A DNA stretch of 64,000 nucleotides from an uncultured Paraprevotella sp. (GTDB lineage: Bacteria; Bacteroidota; Bacteroidia; Bacteroidales; Bacteroidaceae), in NCBI GenBank assembly GCA_900546665.1, contig URDY01000015.1:1-64000 (forward strand). The letters are read 5' to 3'. The notes beneath the pieces were generated by a model. The model made no database searches. It worked only from the letters and a program-made list of their open reading frames with translations, and was not told the DNA's origin. Within the stretch, counting starts at the first letter, position 1; every line of letters begins with the position of its first letter. The position numbers and the translations under genes are program-made. This document shows, piece by piece, positions 37,212 through 47,099 of the stretch.

Positions 37212-38066
37212 TTATTTCACCTGAATAACCAGATATTTGCTAACACTCCAGAAGGTTTCAGGCTTGGTAATCAATAATACGTACTGCCCTTTATTATCTT
37301 TTTCCAGTCTGTAGGATCCTGCAGGATGATTAGTCAGAAGCTTGGCACTCTTTGAATACAACTTGATTTCCTTATCGTAACGGATATCGATCTTAGTGAA
37401 ATAATCTTTGTTGAAATCACCGCTCTTCAACACATCTCCGTTTTGAAGAATCTTCTGATCCTTAAGTTCAGACTTGGTTCCAAACACAAACCATGCTGAA
37501 TTCAACTCCTGGTCCTGACGTGCCACGGTCTGACTCTTAGCCTTATTTTCCTCAGTCAGCGTATTGACATTTTCATTAAGCGTATTGATAGATTCCCCCT
37601 GCTGTTCTATGATAATATTTTTTTCAGCCAGCTGTGCCTCAAGTTCCTGAATACGCGCTTTCTGCTGCTCCAACTGAGCTGACAGATCATCAACCATCTT
37701 CTTCAGCTTATCCGCATTAATGCTGGACGTACGGAGCTTTTCCTTCAATTGGCTGATCATTTCACGATTCTGAGCCATAGCATCCTGAATGAACTGCATG
37801 TTCTCCCGGATCATCTGTTTTGAAGATTCAGATTCCATATCGCCATTGTTCACGGTAATACGGCCTTCAGCCTCATTGATACGACGGAATCCTTCCTGTA
37901 TCTCATTTACCGTTCCCATAATTTCATTCAGTTCACTATCCTTTTCACTGATAACCTGCATCAATGAATCACGTTCCTGTGTAAAAGCCTCTTCCTTCTT
38001 GTTGGCTCCGTTGTTGCATGCAGCCAATGAGGCCAGACATACAGCACATAATAACATCTTTTTCAT
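37212..38066 (-). CDS. Coiled-coil lipoprotein
   Basis: A 284-residue lipoprotein with lipobox LAAC (Cys17). Residues about 30-185 form a long coiled coil rich in Q, E, K and N heptads (QLEQQKARIQELEAQLAEK, ENVNTLTEENKAKSQ). The C-terminal 95 residues form a compact domain (LNSAWFVFGTKSELKDQKILQNGDVL ... FWSVSKYLVIQVK). This type is common in Bacteroidota and is of unknown function, perhaps an envelope spacer. It is 17 bp downstream of rsmI and may share its transcript. Confidence 0.8.
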   Translation of the reverse strand: MKKMLLCAVCLASLAACNNGANKKEEAFTQERDSLMQVISEKDSELNEIMGTVNEIQEGFRRINEAEGRITVNNGDMESESSKQMIRENMQFIQDAMAQNREMISQLKEKLRTSSINADKLKKMVDDLSAQLEQQKARIQELEAQLAEKNIIIEQQGESINTLNENVNTLTEENKAKSQTVARQDQELNSAWFVFGTKSELKDQKILQNGDVLKSGDFNKDYFTKIDIRYDKEIKLYSKSAKLLTNHPAGSYRLEKDNKGQYVLLITKPETFWSVSKYLVIQVK

Positions 38067-38083
38067 ACACGTGTGATTTTAGT

Positions 38084-38779
38084 TTATACTCGATTTTTCT
38101 TTTTCTCTTCTTCTGCACCTGAAAGCACAATTACAATCTCCCCCCTCGGTTCAACTGTTTCATAATAAGAGGCGACCTCTTCCAGTGTTCCTCGGCGTAT
38201 TTCTTCATGCACCTTGGAGATTTCCCGACAAACAGCCACTTGCCGGTCTGCCCCGAAAACTTCAACGAACTGCAACAAAGTTTTGGCCAGGCGGTGAGGC
38301 GATTCATAAAATATCATGGTACGTGTTTCCTCAGAAAGCAAGGCCAAACGGGTAGCACGCCCTTTCTTGGGAGGAAGAAAACCTTCAAAACAGAAACGGT
38401 CGCAAGGCAAACCTGAAGCAACCAATGCCGGTACAAATGCAGTCGCACCGGGCAAGCAACTTACTTCCACCCCAGCCTTGATGGCTTCACGCGCCACAAG
38501 AAAGCCTGGATCTGAAATACCAGGAGTACCCGCATCTGAAACCACTGCCACCGTATCTCCGGCCTTTAAACGTTCTATCACGCCGGCTACGGCCTGATGC
38601 TCGTTGAATTTATGATAAGCCCACATGGCATTCTTGATTTCAAAGTGCTTCAACAGAATACCCGTCGTACGGGTATCCTCTGCGATGATCAGATCTGCCT
38701 CTTTCAGTACTTTCAACGCACGATAAGTGATATCCTCCAGATTCCCCACCGGAGTAGGAACCAAATACAAAATCCCCAT
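38084..38779 (-). CDS. rsmI: 16S rRNA (cytidine-1402-2'-O)-methyltransferase
   Basis: Methylates the ribose of C1402 in the 16S decoding centre. The 231-residue protein has the RsmI signature GILYLVPTPVGNLEDIT at the N-terminus, DLIIAEDTRTTGILLKHF, SDAGTPGISDPGFLVAREA (SAM pocket), LPGATAFVPALVASGLP, and the closing EIVIVLSG. The length is slightly short because the C-terminal extension of E. coli RsmI is missing, as is usual in this phylum. Confidence 0.94.
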   Translation of the reverse strand: MGILYLVPTPVGNLEDITYRALKVLKEADLIIAEDTRTTGILLKHFEIKNAMWAYHKFNEHQAVAGVIERLKAGDTVAVVSDAGTPGISDPGFLVAREAIKAGVEVSCLPGATAFVPALVASGLPCDRFCFEGFLPPKKGRATRLALLSEETRTMIFYESPHRLAKTLLQFVEVFGADRQVAVCREISKVHEEIRRGTLEEVASYYETVEPRGEIVIVLSGAEEEKKKNRV

Positions 38780-38949
38780 ATTTATCCTACAAAAATGTAA
38801 CAGGCAAAAATATAAATAAAAGCTTATCCTCAGTCTTATTTTATTTAATATTTAACAGTTGTTTACTATTTTGGCTCCTTTTCAGCGTCTTTCTATGTGT
38901 TTAATTATTACTTTTGCATAAAAGTAAAGTTGTGAATAATTAAAATAAA

Positions 38950-39549
38950 ATGAGTCCCATTACAGAAAGAAACGGTGAAAACATTCGGAAAGGCCGTATT
39001 GAAGTCATCTGCGGATCCATGTTTTCAGGAAAGACAGAAGAACTGATCAGGCGCATGAAACGTGCCAAATTTGCGAGGCAAAGCGTTGAAATATTCAAGC
39101 CGGCAGTAGATACCCGTTATTCGGAAGAAGATGTCGTTTCACATGAAGGCAATTCCATCCCATCCACTCCCATTGACTCTTCTGCCAGCATCCTGTTACT
39201 GGCCTCTGACACTGACGTTGTCGGAATAGACGAAGCACAATTTTTTGACGACAACATTGTCAATGTATGCAATGAGCTGGCATACAACGGTACCAGAGTC
39301 ATCGTAGCCGGACTTGACCTTGACTTCAAAGGTATACCCTTCGGCCCAATGCCTGCCTTATGCGCCATTGCCGATGATGTAACCAAGGTACACGCCATCT
39401 GTGTTCGCTGCGGCTCCTTAGCCTACATTTCACACCGGACGGTCGATAATGAGAACCGTGTTCTGCTCGGCGAACAGACTGTCTATGAACCATTATGCCG
39501 CTCATGCTACCAGAAAGCACTCAAAGAAGCCAATCGGCAAAAGCCATGA
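38950..39549 (+). CDS. tdk: Thymidine kinase
   Basis: Salvages thymidine to dTMP. The 199-residue type II enzyme has [15 protein letters not shown] (Walker A, about 22-36), [10 protein letters not shown] (base region), [13 protein letters not shown], and four zinc cysteines (CVRCG and CRSCY). A TACTTTTG -7-like box lies at 38909-38916, but no good -33 is visible. It precedes the AI-2E family gene by 33 bp. Confidence 0.95.
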   Translation: MSPITERNGENIRKGRIEVICGSMFSGKTEELIRRMKRAKFARQSVEIFKPAVDTRYSEEDVVSHEGNSIPSTPIDSSASILLLASDTDVVGIDEAQFFDDNIVNVCNELAYNGTRVIVAGLDLDFKGIPFGPMPALCAIADDVTKVHAICVRCGSLAYISHRTVDNENRVLLGEQTVYEPLCRSCYQKALKEANRQKP

Positions 39550-39582
39550 TCCCCGTTCAACTTTTTATATCATAGAACAACA

Positions 39583-40779
39583 ATGCTGGAAAAGGAAATC
39601 ACATTCGACCGTTTCATCCGCTGGTTGATTGCCATAGCCGGTATCGGATTGACACTGTACATATTACATCGTCTGAGCAGCGTATTGCTCCCTTTCTTTA
39701 TTGCCTGGTTTTTTGCTTATATGATCTATCCGGCCGTAAAGTTTTTCCAATACAAGCTGCATCTGAAGAACAGAATTCTTTGTATAGTCATCACACTGCT
39801 GCTCATATTGGCTTTTATTGCCGGCATCGTTTACCTGATCATTCCTCCCATCATCTCTGAATTCATGAAGTTCAGAAGCATCACGGCAGAATTCATTCAA
39901 GACAACGGTGGAACAAGCATGGCCTTTGCCATAGAAAAGTTTCTGGAACGGCATATTGACCAGAATGTCATTCTACAGCTTCTTCACGAAAAGAACGTCA
40001 TGGAAGCAATGCGCGTAGCAGTCAACCAGTTATGGAGTCTGGTTTCACAAACCGTAGACATTGTCTTCGCACTTATCGGATTCTGCATTGTCATTCTCTA
40101 TTTGTTCTTTATCCTGATGGACTATGAAGAACTGTCGGATGGCTGGATCAAACTGGTTCCAAAACGAAACAGAAAGGTGGCTGCCAAACTGGTTGAAGAT
40201 GTACAGCACGGTATGAACTCATACTTCCGCGGCCAGGCGCTGGTTGCGTTTCTTGTCGGTATACTGTTCAGTATCGGATTTCTTATCATCGACTTTCCCT
40301 TGGCTATCGGTTTAGGGTTATTTATCGGTTTTCTTAATCTCGTTCCTTATCTTCAGGCTGTAGGCTTCATACCGACCATTCTTCTGGCATGGCTTAAAGC
40401 CAATGATACGGGAGAAAGTTTCTGGTTCATCCTTCTGACAGCTATTATTGTGTTCATCGTTGTACAGAGCATACAGGATGCCATACTCGTCCCCAAAATA
40501 ATGGGAAAGCTGATGGGACTTAATCCGGCCGTCATTCTATTGTCACTTTCCGTATGGGGAAGTCTGATGGGAATGATTGGCCTCATCATTGCTCTACCCC
40601 TCACAACACTCATTTTATCCTATTACCGACAATTCATCGAACGAGACGAACGAAAAGTAACGCTACTTGAGGAGAAAATGAAACTGGCCAAACAAAAAGA
40701 GGAAGCCATCCTTCACCCGGAAAATGATGCAAAAAATGAGGAAAATCCGGTCCAAACAGGGGAAAACAAAAAAAAATAG
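39583..40779 (+). CDS. AI-2E family transporter (TqsA/YdiK type)
   Basis: A 398-residue polytopic membrane protein with about eight helices. Family signatures include LLPFFIAWFFAYMIYPAV, the long amphipathic middle, GQALVAFLVGILFSIGFLII, GFLNLVPYLQAVGFIPTILLA, IQDAILVPKIMGKLMGLNPAVILLSLSVWGSLMGMIG and LPLTTLILSYY. A 30-residue lysine/glutamate-rich C-terminal tail follows. The family name comes from autoinducer export in E. coli, but many members are probably ion/solute exporters; the substrate is not predictable. Likely cotranscribed with tdk. Confidence 0.85.
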   Translation: MLEKEITFDRFIRWLIAIAGIGLTLYILHRLSSVLLPFFIAWFFAYMIYPAVKFFQYKLHLKNRILCIVITLLLILAFIAGIVYLIIPPIISEFMKFRSITAEFIQDNGGTSMAFAIEKFLERHIDQNVILQLLHEKNVMEAMRVAVNQLWSLVSQTVDIVFALIGFCIVILYLFFILMDYEELSDGWIKLVPKRNRKVAAKLVEDVQHGMNSYFRGQALVAFLVGILFSIGFLIIDFPLAIGLGLFIGFLNLVPYLQAVGFIPTILLAWLKANDTGESFWFILLTAIIVFIVVQSIQDAILVPKIMGKLMGLNPAVILLSLSVWGSLMGMIGLIIALPLTTLILSYYRQFIERDERKVTLLEEKMKLAKQKEEAILHPENDAKNEENPVQTGENKKK

Positions 40780-40808
40780 CACTTTTTTCAAAAAAAATCG
40801 GCAAATAA

Positions 40809-40839
40809 TTTGCAAATACAAAAAAAGTGCGTACCTTTG
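40809..40839 (+). promoter_or_regulatory. Promoter of tRNA-Lys
   Basis: TTTG at 40809-40812, a 19-nt spacer, then TACCTTTG at 40832-40839, 35 nt before the mature tRNA. Confidence 0.75.
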
Positions 40840-40874
40840 CACTCGCAATCACGAAACGATTAGCACTCAAGGTT

Positions 40875-40947
40875 GATTCGTTAGCTCAGCAGGTAGAGCA
40901 CAACACTTTTAATGTTGGGGTCTTGGGTTCGAGCCCCAAACGAATCA
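40875..40947 (+). tRNA. tRNA-Lys (TTT anticodon)
   Basis: The cloverleaf is complete. Acceptor stem GATTCGT/ACGAATC, D-arm GCTC...GAGC, anticodon stem CAACA/TGTTG around loop CTTTTAA (anticodon TTT), and T-arm TTGGG-TTCGAGC-CCCAA. The discriminator is A, and CCA is not encoded. A hairpin with a T-run follows within 10 bp. Confidence 0.95.
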
Positions 40948-40954
40948 CTTAAGG

Positions 40955-40992
40955 AAAGCGATTATCTCAAAAAGATAGTCGCTTTTTTCTTT
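40955..40992 (+). terminator. Terminator after tRNA-Lys
   Basis: AAGCGATTATCT pairs (one mismatch) with AGATAGTCGCTT, followed by TTTTCTTTT. The region 40993-41135 beyond it holds no intact gene; it has a short coding-like stretch only. Confidence 0.8.
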
Positions 40993-41135
40993 TGTATGCC
41001 CTAAGGAGAAGTCTGGCCAAGGTACAGTCTGAACACGGTTTCTACGAACAGAAACAGCAGATCAAGGGGCCGTAGAAAATTAATGGGCGTATTCTCGTAG
41101 AGCTTTGCAATTCTAAAAAGGAAAAACAGAACCCC

Positions 41136-41195
41136 AAAATATAACCAATACGGGCAGACTATTGTTGTAGTCTGCCCGTATTGGTTATATTTTGA
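41136..41195 (-). terminator. Very long perfect hairpin after thrC
   Basis: A stem of 25 perfect base pairs beginning AAAATATAACCAATACGGGC, with the 8-nt loop ATTGTTGT, lies about 20 bp past the thrC stop. T-rich ends on both sides make it a terminator in either direction. Confidence 0.9.
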
Positions 41196-41213
41196 TTTAT
41201 CCAAGAATCCGTA

Positions 41214-42515
41214 TTACTGTTTCATCAGATAATCCTTAAAGTCCTCAAAGTTCTTACTCATCGGAACACTTTGTTTTTCACCTTTCATAAAGGCTGCCAA
41301 CTTAGCCGGAATCTCAACTTCCTGACCTACGATCTGCTCAACAGTCGACTTGAATTTAGCCGGATGTGCTGTTTCCAAGAATACCCCATATTCACCCGGA
41401 CGGAGATTCTCTGACAATGCACGGAAACCGCAGGCACCATGAGGATCCAACAGATAACCGTTCTTCTCAAAACAAGATTTTACCGTCTCAGCTATCTGAG
41501 CATCTGTATATGTAGCTCCGCTGATTTCTCCTGAAATTGCAGCATGACTACCTTTATACAAATCATATATACGGGCAAAATTGCTCGGATCACCCACATC
41601 CATGGCATTGGCAATAGTCTGCACGGAAGGACGCGGATTATACTCGCCTGTCTGCAAATAATTATAGAAAATATCATTGGCATTATTGGCTGCAATAAAA
41701 CGCTTGACAGGCAATCCCATGACTTTACCGAACAGACCGGCAGTGATATTTCCAAAATTACCACTAGGCACACAAACAACCAACTGATCAGCCTTACCCA
41801 TCTTTTTCATCTGGGCATAAGCATAAAAATAATAGAAGGCCTGAGGCAAGAAACGGGCTACATTGATAGAATTGGCTGAAGTCAGCTTCATATGACGATT
41901 CAGTTCCTCATCCATAAAGGCATTCTTCACCAATGCCTGACAATCATCAAACACACCATCAACCTCCAAAGCCGTGATATTCTGTCCCAACGTCGTAAAC
42001 TGGCATTCCTGAATGGCACTAACCTTGCCTTTCGGATAAAGTACATAAACATGAATACCTTCTACACCCAAGAAGCCATTAGCAACCGCGCTACCTGTAT
42101 CTCCAGATGTCGCAACCAGCACATTCACCTGCTTGCTGCCTTCCTGTTTGATAAAATAGCCCAGAAGACGTGCCATAAAGCGTGCACCTACATCCTTAAA
42201 TGCCAATGTAGGACCATGGAACAGTTCGAGTGAATAAATGGTGTCTGTCACCTTCACTACAGGACAATCAAAACTCAAGGTATCATAAACAATCTGCCGC
42301 AGCGTCTCAGCCGGTATATCCTCTCCAAAAAACGCATCCGCTACTTTATAAGCAATCTCTTGAAAAGACAGATCCTGGATCTCCTCAAAAAAAGATTCGG
42401 GCAAATGCTTGATTACTTCCGGCATAAACAATCCCTTATCACTCGCCAGGCCTTTCACTACCGCTTCATGAAGAGTAGCACGGTCAGCCTTACCGTTTGT
42501 ACTATAGTATTTCAT
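41214..42515 (-). CDS. thrC: Threonine synthase
   Basis: A PLP enzyme converting O-phosphohomoserine to threonine. The 433-residue protein has the PLP lysine in FHGPTLAFKDVGARFMARLLGY, the phosphate cup in VATSGDTGSAVANGFLG, and PSGNFGNITAGLFGKVMGLPV. The N-terminal MKYYSTNGKADRATLHEAVVKGLASDKGLFMPE is typical of the E. coli-type enzyme. It is last in thrA-apgM-thrC, 13 bp after apgM. Confidence 0.95.
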   Translation of the reverse strand: MKYYSTNGKADRATLHEAVVKGLASDKGLFMPEVIKHLPESFFEEIQDLSFQEIAYKVADAFFGEDIPAETLRQIVYDTLSFDCPVVKVTDTIYSLELFHGPTLAFKDVGARFMARLLGYFIKQEGSKQVNVLVATSGDTGSAVANGFLGVEGIHVYVLYPKGKVSAIQECQFTTLGQNITALEVDGVFDDCQALVKNAFMDEELNRHMKLTSANSINVARFLPQAFYYFYAYAQMKKMGKADQLVVCVPSGNFGNITAGLFGKVMGLPVKRFIAANNANDIFYNYLQTGEYNPRPSVQTIANAMDVGDPSNFARIYDLYKGSHAAISGEISGATYTDAQIAETVKSCFEKNGYLLDPHGACGFRALSENLRPGEYGVFLETAHPAKFKSTVEQIVGQEVEIPAKLAAFMKGEKQSVPMSKNFEDFKDYLMKQ

Positions 42516-42528
42516 GGTTATTCTTATT

Positions 42529-43740
42529 TTAATATTTCATAAATTCTCGGATAAAGTCATCCCCTTGCAACACTCCATAAACTCCCGTTTTGGCAGCATC
42601 TTCATCAAATGTCTGAACTGCATCGGGCTCTATACCTGGATAATAAATAACAAACGGTATAGGTTCAGCTGTATGTGTACGATGAGCACAAGGAGTAGGA
42701 TGATCCGGCAATACCGCGATTGCCACAGGTTCATTCCAGTCTTTTACCGCTTCCATTATCGGTCCGACAAGACGATGATCAAGATCCTCTATTGTCTTAA
42801 GCTTAAGATCCACATCACCGTCATGACCAGCTTCATCACTGGCTTCCACATGCAGATAGACAAAGTCATCTGTCTTTAATGCCTCTATTGCAGCCTGGGC
42901 CTTTCCTTCATAATTAGTATCATATAAACCGGTAGCTCCTTTCACATCAATAACCCGAAGACCGGCATATCGTCCTATACCACGTATCAGATCCACGGCA
43001 GTAATCACCGCTCCGCTTTTGATCTGAGGAAAGGTTACTGTCAGAGGAGTCATTTTAGGACGATAACCACCTCCCCACGGCCAGATACTGTTTGCCGGAT
43101 CTTTTCCCTCTTCCATTCGTTTAAGATTAAGCGGATGCGAAGCCAAAAGTTTTTGCGACTTCAATATCAAGTCATTAAGCAGATCAGCCGTTTCCTGAGC
43201 CTCGGGTATATCTGCTTTTATCAAACAATCACGGAAAGGCGTACCCGGTACATCATGAGGTGGCACACAACTGATATGCTTGTTTCCTCCCTTGATCACC
43301 AACAGATGACGATATTGCACTCCAGTATAAAAATGAATTCTTTCATTTCCGAGCTGCGATTGCAAGAACTGGATTAAAATATCTGCTTCCTCCGTTTCCA
43401 AACGACCACATGAATGGTTCTTAATCTTATCATCTTCTATGCAGATCAGATTGCAACGCATAGCCAGATCATCATCGGCCAATTCCACGCCAATACTTGC
43501 TGCTTCCAACGGACCTCGTCCCTCATAGACCTTATGCTGGTCAAAACCCAGGATAGCGGAGTTGGCCACTTCACTGCCTGGATGAAAACCATCGGGCACG
43601 GTCTTCAACAAGCCATTACGCCCCATACAGGCCAATTTATCCATATTAGGTATATCTGCATACTGCAAAAGGGTCTTGTCGCCCAAGGCGGGAACATGCC
43701 AGTCGGCCATGCCATCGCCCAATATTATGATATGTTTCAT
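42529..43740 (-). CDS. Cofactor-independent phosphoglycerate mutase-like protein, proposed homoserine kinase
   Basis: A 403-residue alkaline-phosphatase superfamily protein of the archaeal-type ApgM family. Motifs are IILGDGMADWHV (metal site), VANSAILGFDQHKVYEGRGPLEAAS (nucleophile serine), YLHVEASDEAGHDGDVDLKL and VLPDHPTPCAHRTHTAEPIPFVIY. Between thrA and thrC a homoserine kinase is required, yet no GHMP-type thrB is present in the window. This family has been proposed to fill that step in Bacteroidota. The gap to thrA is 22 bp and to thrC 13 bp. The ATG at 43740 (MKHIIILGDG) is preferred to an earlier frame start inside thrA. Confidence 0.85.
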   Translation of the reverse strand: MKHIIILGDGMADWHVPALGDKTLLQYADIPNMDKLACMGRNGLLKTVPDGFHPGSEVANSAILGFDQHKVYEGRGPLEAASIGVELADDDLAMRCNLICIEDDKIKNHSCGRLETEEADILIQFLQSQLGNERIHFYTGVQYRHLLVIKGGNKHISCVPPHDVPGTPFRDCLIKADIPEAQETADLLNDLILKSQKLLASHPLNLKRMEEGKDPANSIWPWGGGYRPKMTPLTVTFPQIKSGAVITAVDLIRGIGRYAGLRVIDVKGATGLYDTNYEGKAQAAIEALKTDDFVYLHVEASDEAGHDGDVDLKLKTIEDLDHRLVGPIMEAVKDWNEPVAIAVLPDHPTPCAHRTHTAEPIPFVIYYPGIEPDAVQTFDEDAAKTGVYGVLQGDDFIREFMKY

Positions 43741-43762
43741 AAGAATCTTTTTACCTTTAATA

Positions 43763-46192
43763 TTACACATTCGCTATACTCATGATGTCTGCAAAGACAC
43801 CAGCAGCCGTTACACTGGCACCGGCACCGTATCCCTGAATCAACATAGGATATTCATTATAACGCTCTGTAGTCAGCAAAATGATGTTGTTGGAACCTTC
43901 CAACGAGTAGAACGGATGATTTTGACCTACTTCACACAATTCCACACTAGCCTTGCCATTCTCATATTTGGCCACAAAACGCCAGCGTTTGCCTTCCTGC
44001 TCCAGTTTCTGACGGCGCTTCTCAAAATCCTCATCCAATTTGGGCAGATCTCTCCAGAAATCATCAAGCGTACCATCAAAATATGAATCGGGCACAAACA
44101 AATGCTTCTCCACATCTTCCTGCTCAATCTGATATCCGGCCTCACGCGTCAGGATCACCAACTTACGAATCACATCCTTACCACTCAAATCAATACGGGG
44201 ATCAGGTTCACTGTAACCTTCCTGCTTGGCCAACTGGACTGTTTTACTGAAAGGTACGTCTGCAGAAATCTTGTTGAAAATAAAATTCAAGGTTCCACTC
44301 AAGACGGCCTCAATCTTCAGTATCTTGTCACCACTGTTCAACAGATCGTTCATGGTACGAATAATGGGCAATCCTGCACCTACATTAGTCTCAAACAGGA
44401 ATTTGACACCACGCTGACGAGCCGTAGACTTCAATGTCTTATATGTCTGATAATCTGATGAAGCTGCAACTTTATTAGCAGCAACAACAGAAATGTTATG
44501 CTCCAAAAACTCCTGATAAAGACCTGCTACCTCAGCACTGGCCGTACAATCGACAAACACCGAATTAAATATGTTCATGCCGATCACTTCATCACGCAAT
44601 CTTTGCAGATTGCTCGGCGCACTTTCAGCCAAATGCTCGCGACAATGTTCCAAGTCAATACCACGACGGTCGAACATAGCATGGTGGCCACTGGCAATAC
44701 CAACAACTTTCAGTTTAAGCCCTCTCTCCTTCATCAACTTGGCACTCTGCTGTGTCAGCTGGTCAATAAGGCTGCCACCAACTGTACCTACACCGCAAAG
44801 AAACAGGTTAAGAACCTGATATTCAGACAAGAAGAAACTATCATGAATGACATTAAGCGTTTTACGCAGATAACGTCCGTCCACCACAAATGAAATATTT
44901 GTTTCTGATGCACCTTGTGCACAGGCTATGACATTGATACCACTACGACCCAATGTTCCAAACAGTTTTCCGGCAATACCCGGCGTATGTTTCATGTTTT
45001 CACCCACGATGGCAACCGTTGCCAAACCGCTTTCGGCCTTCATTTCGAACATTGCACCGGTTTCTATTTCCTTGGCAAATTCCGCATTCAGGACAGCACA
45101 AGCCTCAGCCGCATCTTCATCCCTCACACCAATAGATGTGCTGTTCTCAGAAGAAGCCTGAGATACGAGGAACACACTGATACCATGATCTGCCAAAGCA
45201 GAAAAAATACGGCGGTTCACACCAATCACACCCACCATGGACAATCCTGATACCGTAATCAGACTTGTTCCATTGATACTTGAAATACCCTTGATAGGCT
45301 TTTTGTCACCTTCTATCTTCTGCTTGATAATGGTTCCCTTGCCCTCCGGATTGAATGTATTCTTGATGACAATTGGAATATTCTTCAGACATACCGGATA
45401 AATAGTAGGTGGATACACAACCTTGGCTCCAAAGTTACAAAGCTCCATGGCTTCTACATAACTCAGTTCGTTAATCGTATATGCCGTAGAAATAACTTTG
45501 GGATCTGCAGTCATAAAGCCATCCACATCTGTCCATATTTCTAAAGTAGAGGCATCGAGTGCAGCTGCGAGAACAGAAGCTGTATAGTCTGATCCTCCTC
45601 TTCCCAAATTGGTTATCTCACCGGATTCGGCATCAGTAGATATGAATCCGGGCACCAATGCTACTTTAGGCTGGTGCACAAAAGCTTTCTGCACCAACTC
45701 TGTCGTCAATTCTGTAGCCAGCAACTGACGACCTGATTTATATTCTGTCTTAATGAAAGTACGCGAATCAAACCATTCAGCGCCATCAATCAAGACAGCT
45801 GCTATATGAGAAGACAGACGCTCTCCATAACTGACTATCGTATTGGAGGTCTTACGTGACAGGTCGCGAATCAGATAAACACCTTGATAAATACTTCTGA
45901 GTTCTTCCAGCAATGAATTCACTACAGCCAGAAGAGCCTGACGACGGCCACCATCAGGAATAATCCGTTCTATCATCTGACGATGACGGGATGCGATTTC
46001 TTCATATTCTGAAAGATACGTCGTATCACCAGCCACAGCCAGCTTTGATACACGGATCAGCTTGTCTGTTATACCGCCCAATGCTGACACTACGACTATC
46101 ACAGAGTCTTTCTCAGCCTCAACAATCTTCTTTACATTTAAAATGCTTTCTACGGAACCTACGGATGTTCCTCCAAATTTCAGTACTTTCAT
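43763..46192 (-). CDS. thrA: Bifunctional aspartokinase / homoserine dehydrogenase
   Basis: Catalyses the first and third steps from aspartate to homoserine. The 809-residue fusion has aspartokinase at 1-290 (MKVLKFGGTSVGSVESI, NLGRGGSDYTASVLAAAL), two ACT regulatory domains around 310-450 (LITVSGLSMVGVIGVNRRIF, ATVAIVGENMKHTPGIAGKLF), and homoserine dehydrogenase in the C-terminal half (LFLCGVGTVGGSLIDQL, ETNVGAGLPIIRTMNDLLNSGD, SEPDPRIDLSGKDVIRKLVIL). It leads the threonine operon. Threonine feedback is expected through the ACT domains. Confidence 0.96.
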   Translation of the reverse strand: MKVLKFGGTSVGSVESILNVKKIVEAEKDSVIVVVSALGGITDKLIRVSKLAVAGDTTYLSEYEEIASRHRQMIERIIPDGGRRQALLAVVNSLLEELRSIYQGVYLIRDLSRKTSNTIVSYGERLSSHIAAVLIDGAEWFDSRTFIKTEYKSGRQLLATELTTELVQKAFVHQPKVALVPGFISTDAESGEITNLGRGGSDYTASVLAAALDASTLEIWTDVDGFMTADPKVISTAYTINELSYVEAMELCNFGAKVVYPPTIYPVCLKNIPIVIKNTFNPEGKGTIIKQKIEGDKKPIKGISSINGTSLITVSGLSMVGVIGVNRRIFSALADHGISVFLVSQASSENSTSIGVRDEDAAEACAVLNAEFAKEIETGAMFEMKAESGLATVAIVGENMKHTPGIAGKLFGTLGRSGINVIACAQGASETNISFVVDGRYLRKTLNVIHDSFFLSEYQVLNLFLCGVGTVGGSLIDQLTQQSAKLMKERGLKLKVVGIASGHHAMFDRRGIDLEHCREHLAESAPSNLQRLRDEVIGMNIFNSVFVDCTASAEVAGLYQEFLEHNISVVAANKVAASSDYQTYKTLKSTARQRGVKFLFETNVGAGLPIIRTMNDLLNSGDKILKIEAVLSGTLNFIFNKISADVPFSKTVQLAKQEGYSEPDPRIDLSGKDVIRKLVILTREAGYQIEQEDVEKHLFVPDSYFDGTLDDFWRDLPKLDEDFEKRRQKLEQEGKRWRFVAKYENGKASVELCEVGQNHPFYSLEGSNNIILLTTERYNEYPMLIQGYGAGASVTAAGVFADIMSIANV

Positions 46193-46397
46193 GTCCTTTT
46201 TAGTTAATTAAGTCCCCTCGCATGCAGGCTAACAACACCTGTATTGACAACTCAGGAACCATAATATTCCAATTCATATTTTTTATTTATAAGTTTGCAA
46301 AAATAACAAATATTTAGATAAACAGACTTATAAAATAAAATTAATTTGTATTTTTGTCTTATAAATCATTATTAAATACGATAAAACGACACATGAC

Positions 46398-47099
46398 ATG
46401 AAAAAGTCTGTATTCGCATTTTTGATACTTTTTATATGGTTATCAGCCACTACGGTTAATGCCCAAAGATATTATGACGGAGATTCCTATAATATGAGCC
46501 GCTGGCACGATTATCAACGCGGCACGTATTTTGGATTGCGTCTAGGTTTGAACGTACCTACATTACGTTTTAAAGGAACGTCCGGTTTGGCAAATACCCA
46601 GTCAATAGCCAGATTTAACATCGGCTTGGTCTGCGGACAGAAATTAGGAAACGGACTTCCCTTTTTTGTAGAAACAGGACTGCTCTACTCCGAAAAAGGT
46701 ACAGAAATCAATGCTACAGATGAAACAGGCAAACGACTTCACCACATGAGATACCTGGAAATCCCATTGGTTATCAAATACAAAGTGGAAACCAACGTTG
46801 ATGACCTGACTGTACAGCCTTTTTTCGGAGGTTTTATGGCTGTAGGCATTGCAGGACAAACGAAATGCTATGACACCAGAACTAAAATAAGCCCGTTCGG
46901 TAACGGACGTTTCAAACGTTTTGATTCAGGCATCCGTTTGGGATGTGGCATGGCCTTCCAGAATTTTTATCTGGAAATGTCCTACGATATTGGACTATTC
47001 AATATCGCGGACACTCATTACACCGATTATCATTATGACGACTTTGACGGCCATATCCGAACCGGCTGCCTCTCTACTACTATTGGTATAGACTTTTAA
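46398..47099 (+). CDS. Outer-membrane beta-barrel protein (porin-like, PorT/OmpA-type barrel)
   Basis: A 233-residue exported protein (signal MKKSVFAFLILFIWLSATTVNAQ) with alternating strands typical of small outer-membrane barrels: YFGLRLGLNVPTLRF, FFVETGLLYSEKGTEI, RYLEIPLVIKYKVE, LQPFFGGFMAVGIAG-like, and an aromatic C-terminal strand ending TTIGIDF. This is the beta-barrel family often annotated porin family or outer membrane protein in this phylum. It overlaps the convergent FAD gene stop by four bases. The role is unknown. Confidence 0.85.
   Translation: MKKSVFAFLILFIWLSATTVNAQRYYDGDSYNMSRWHDYQRGTYFGLRLGLNVPTLRFKGTSGLANTQSIARFNIGLVCGQKLGNGLPFFVETGLLYSEKGTEINATDETGKRLHHMRYLEIPLVIKYKVETNVDDLTVQPFFGGFMAVGIAGQTKCYDTRTKISPFGNGRFKRFDSGIRLGCGMAFQNFYLEMSYDIGLFNIADTHYTDYHYDDFDGHIRTGCLSTTIGIDF

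Noticed and set aside
46200..46262. 20-codon minus-strand frame before thrA as a possible leader peptide
   Set aside because: It has no threonine codons and only two isoleucine codons, and no terminator/antiterminator hairpins lie between it and thrA, so attenuation is not supported.
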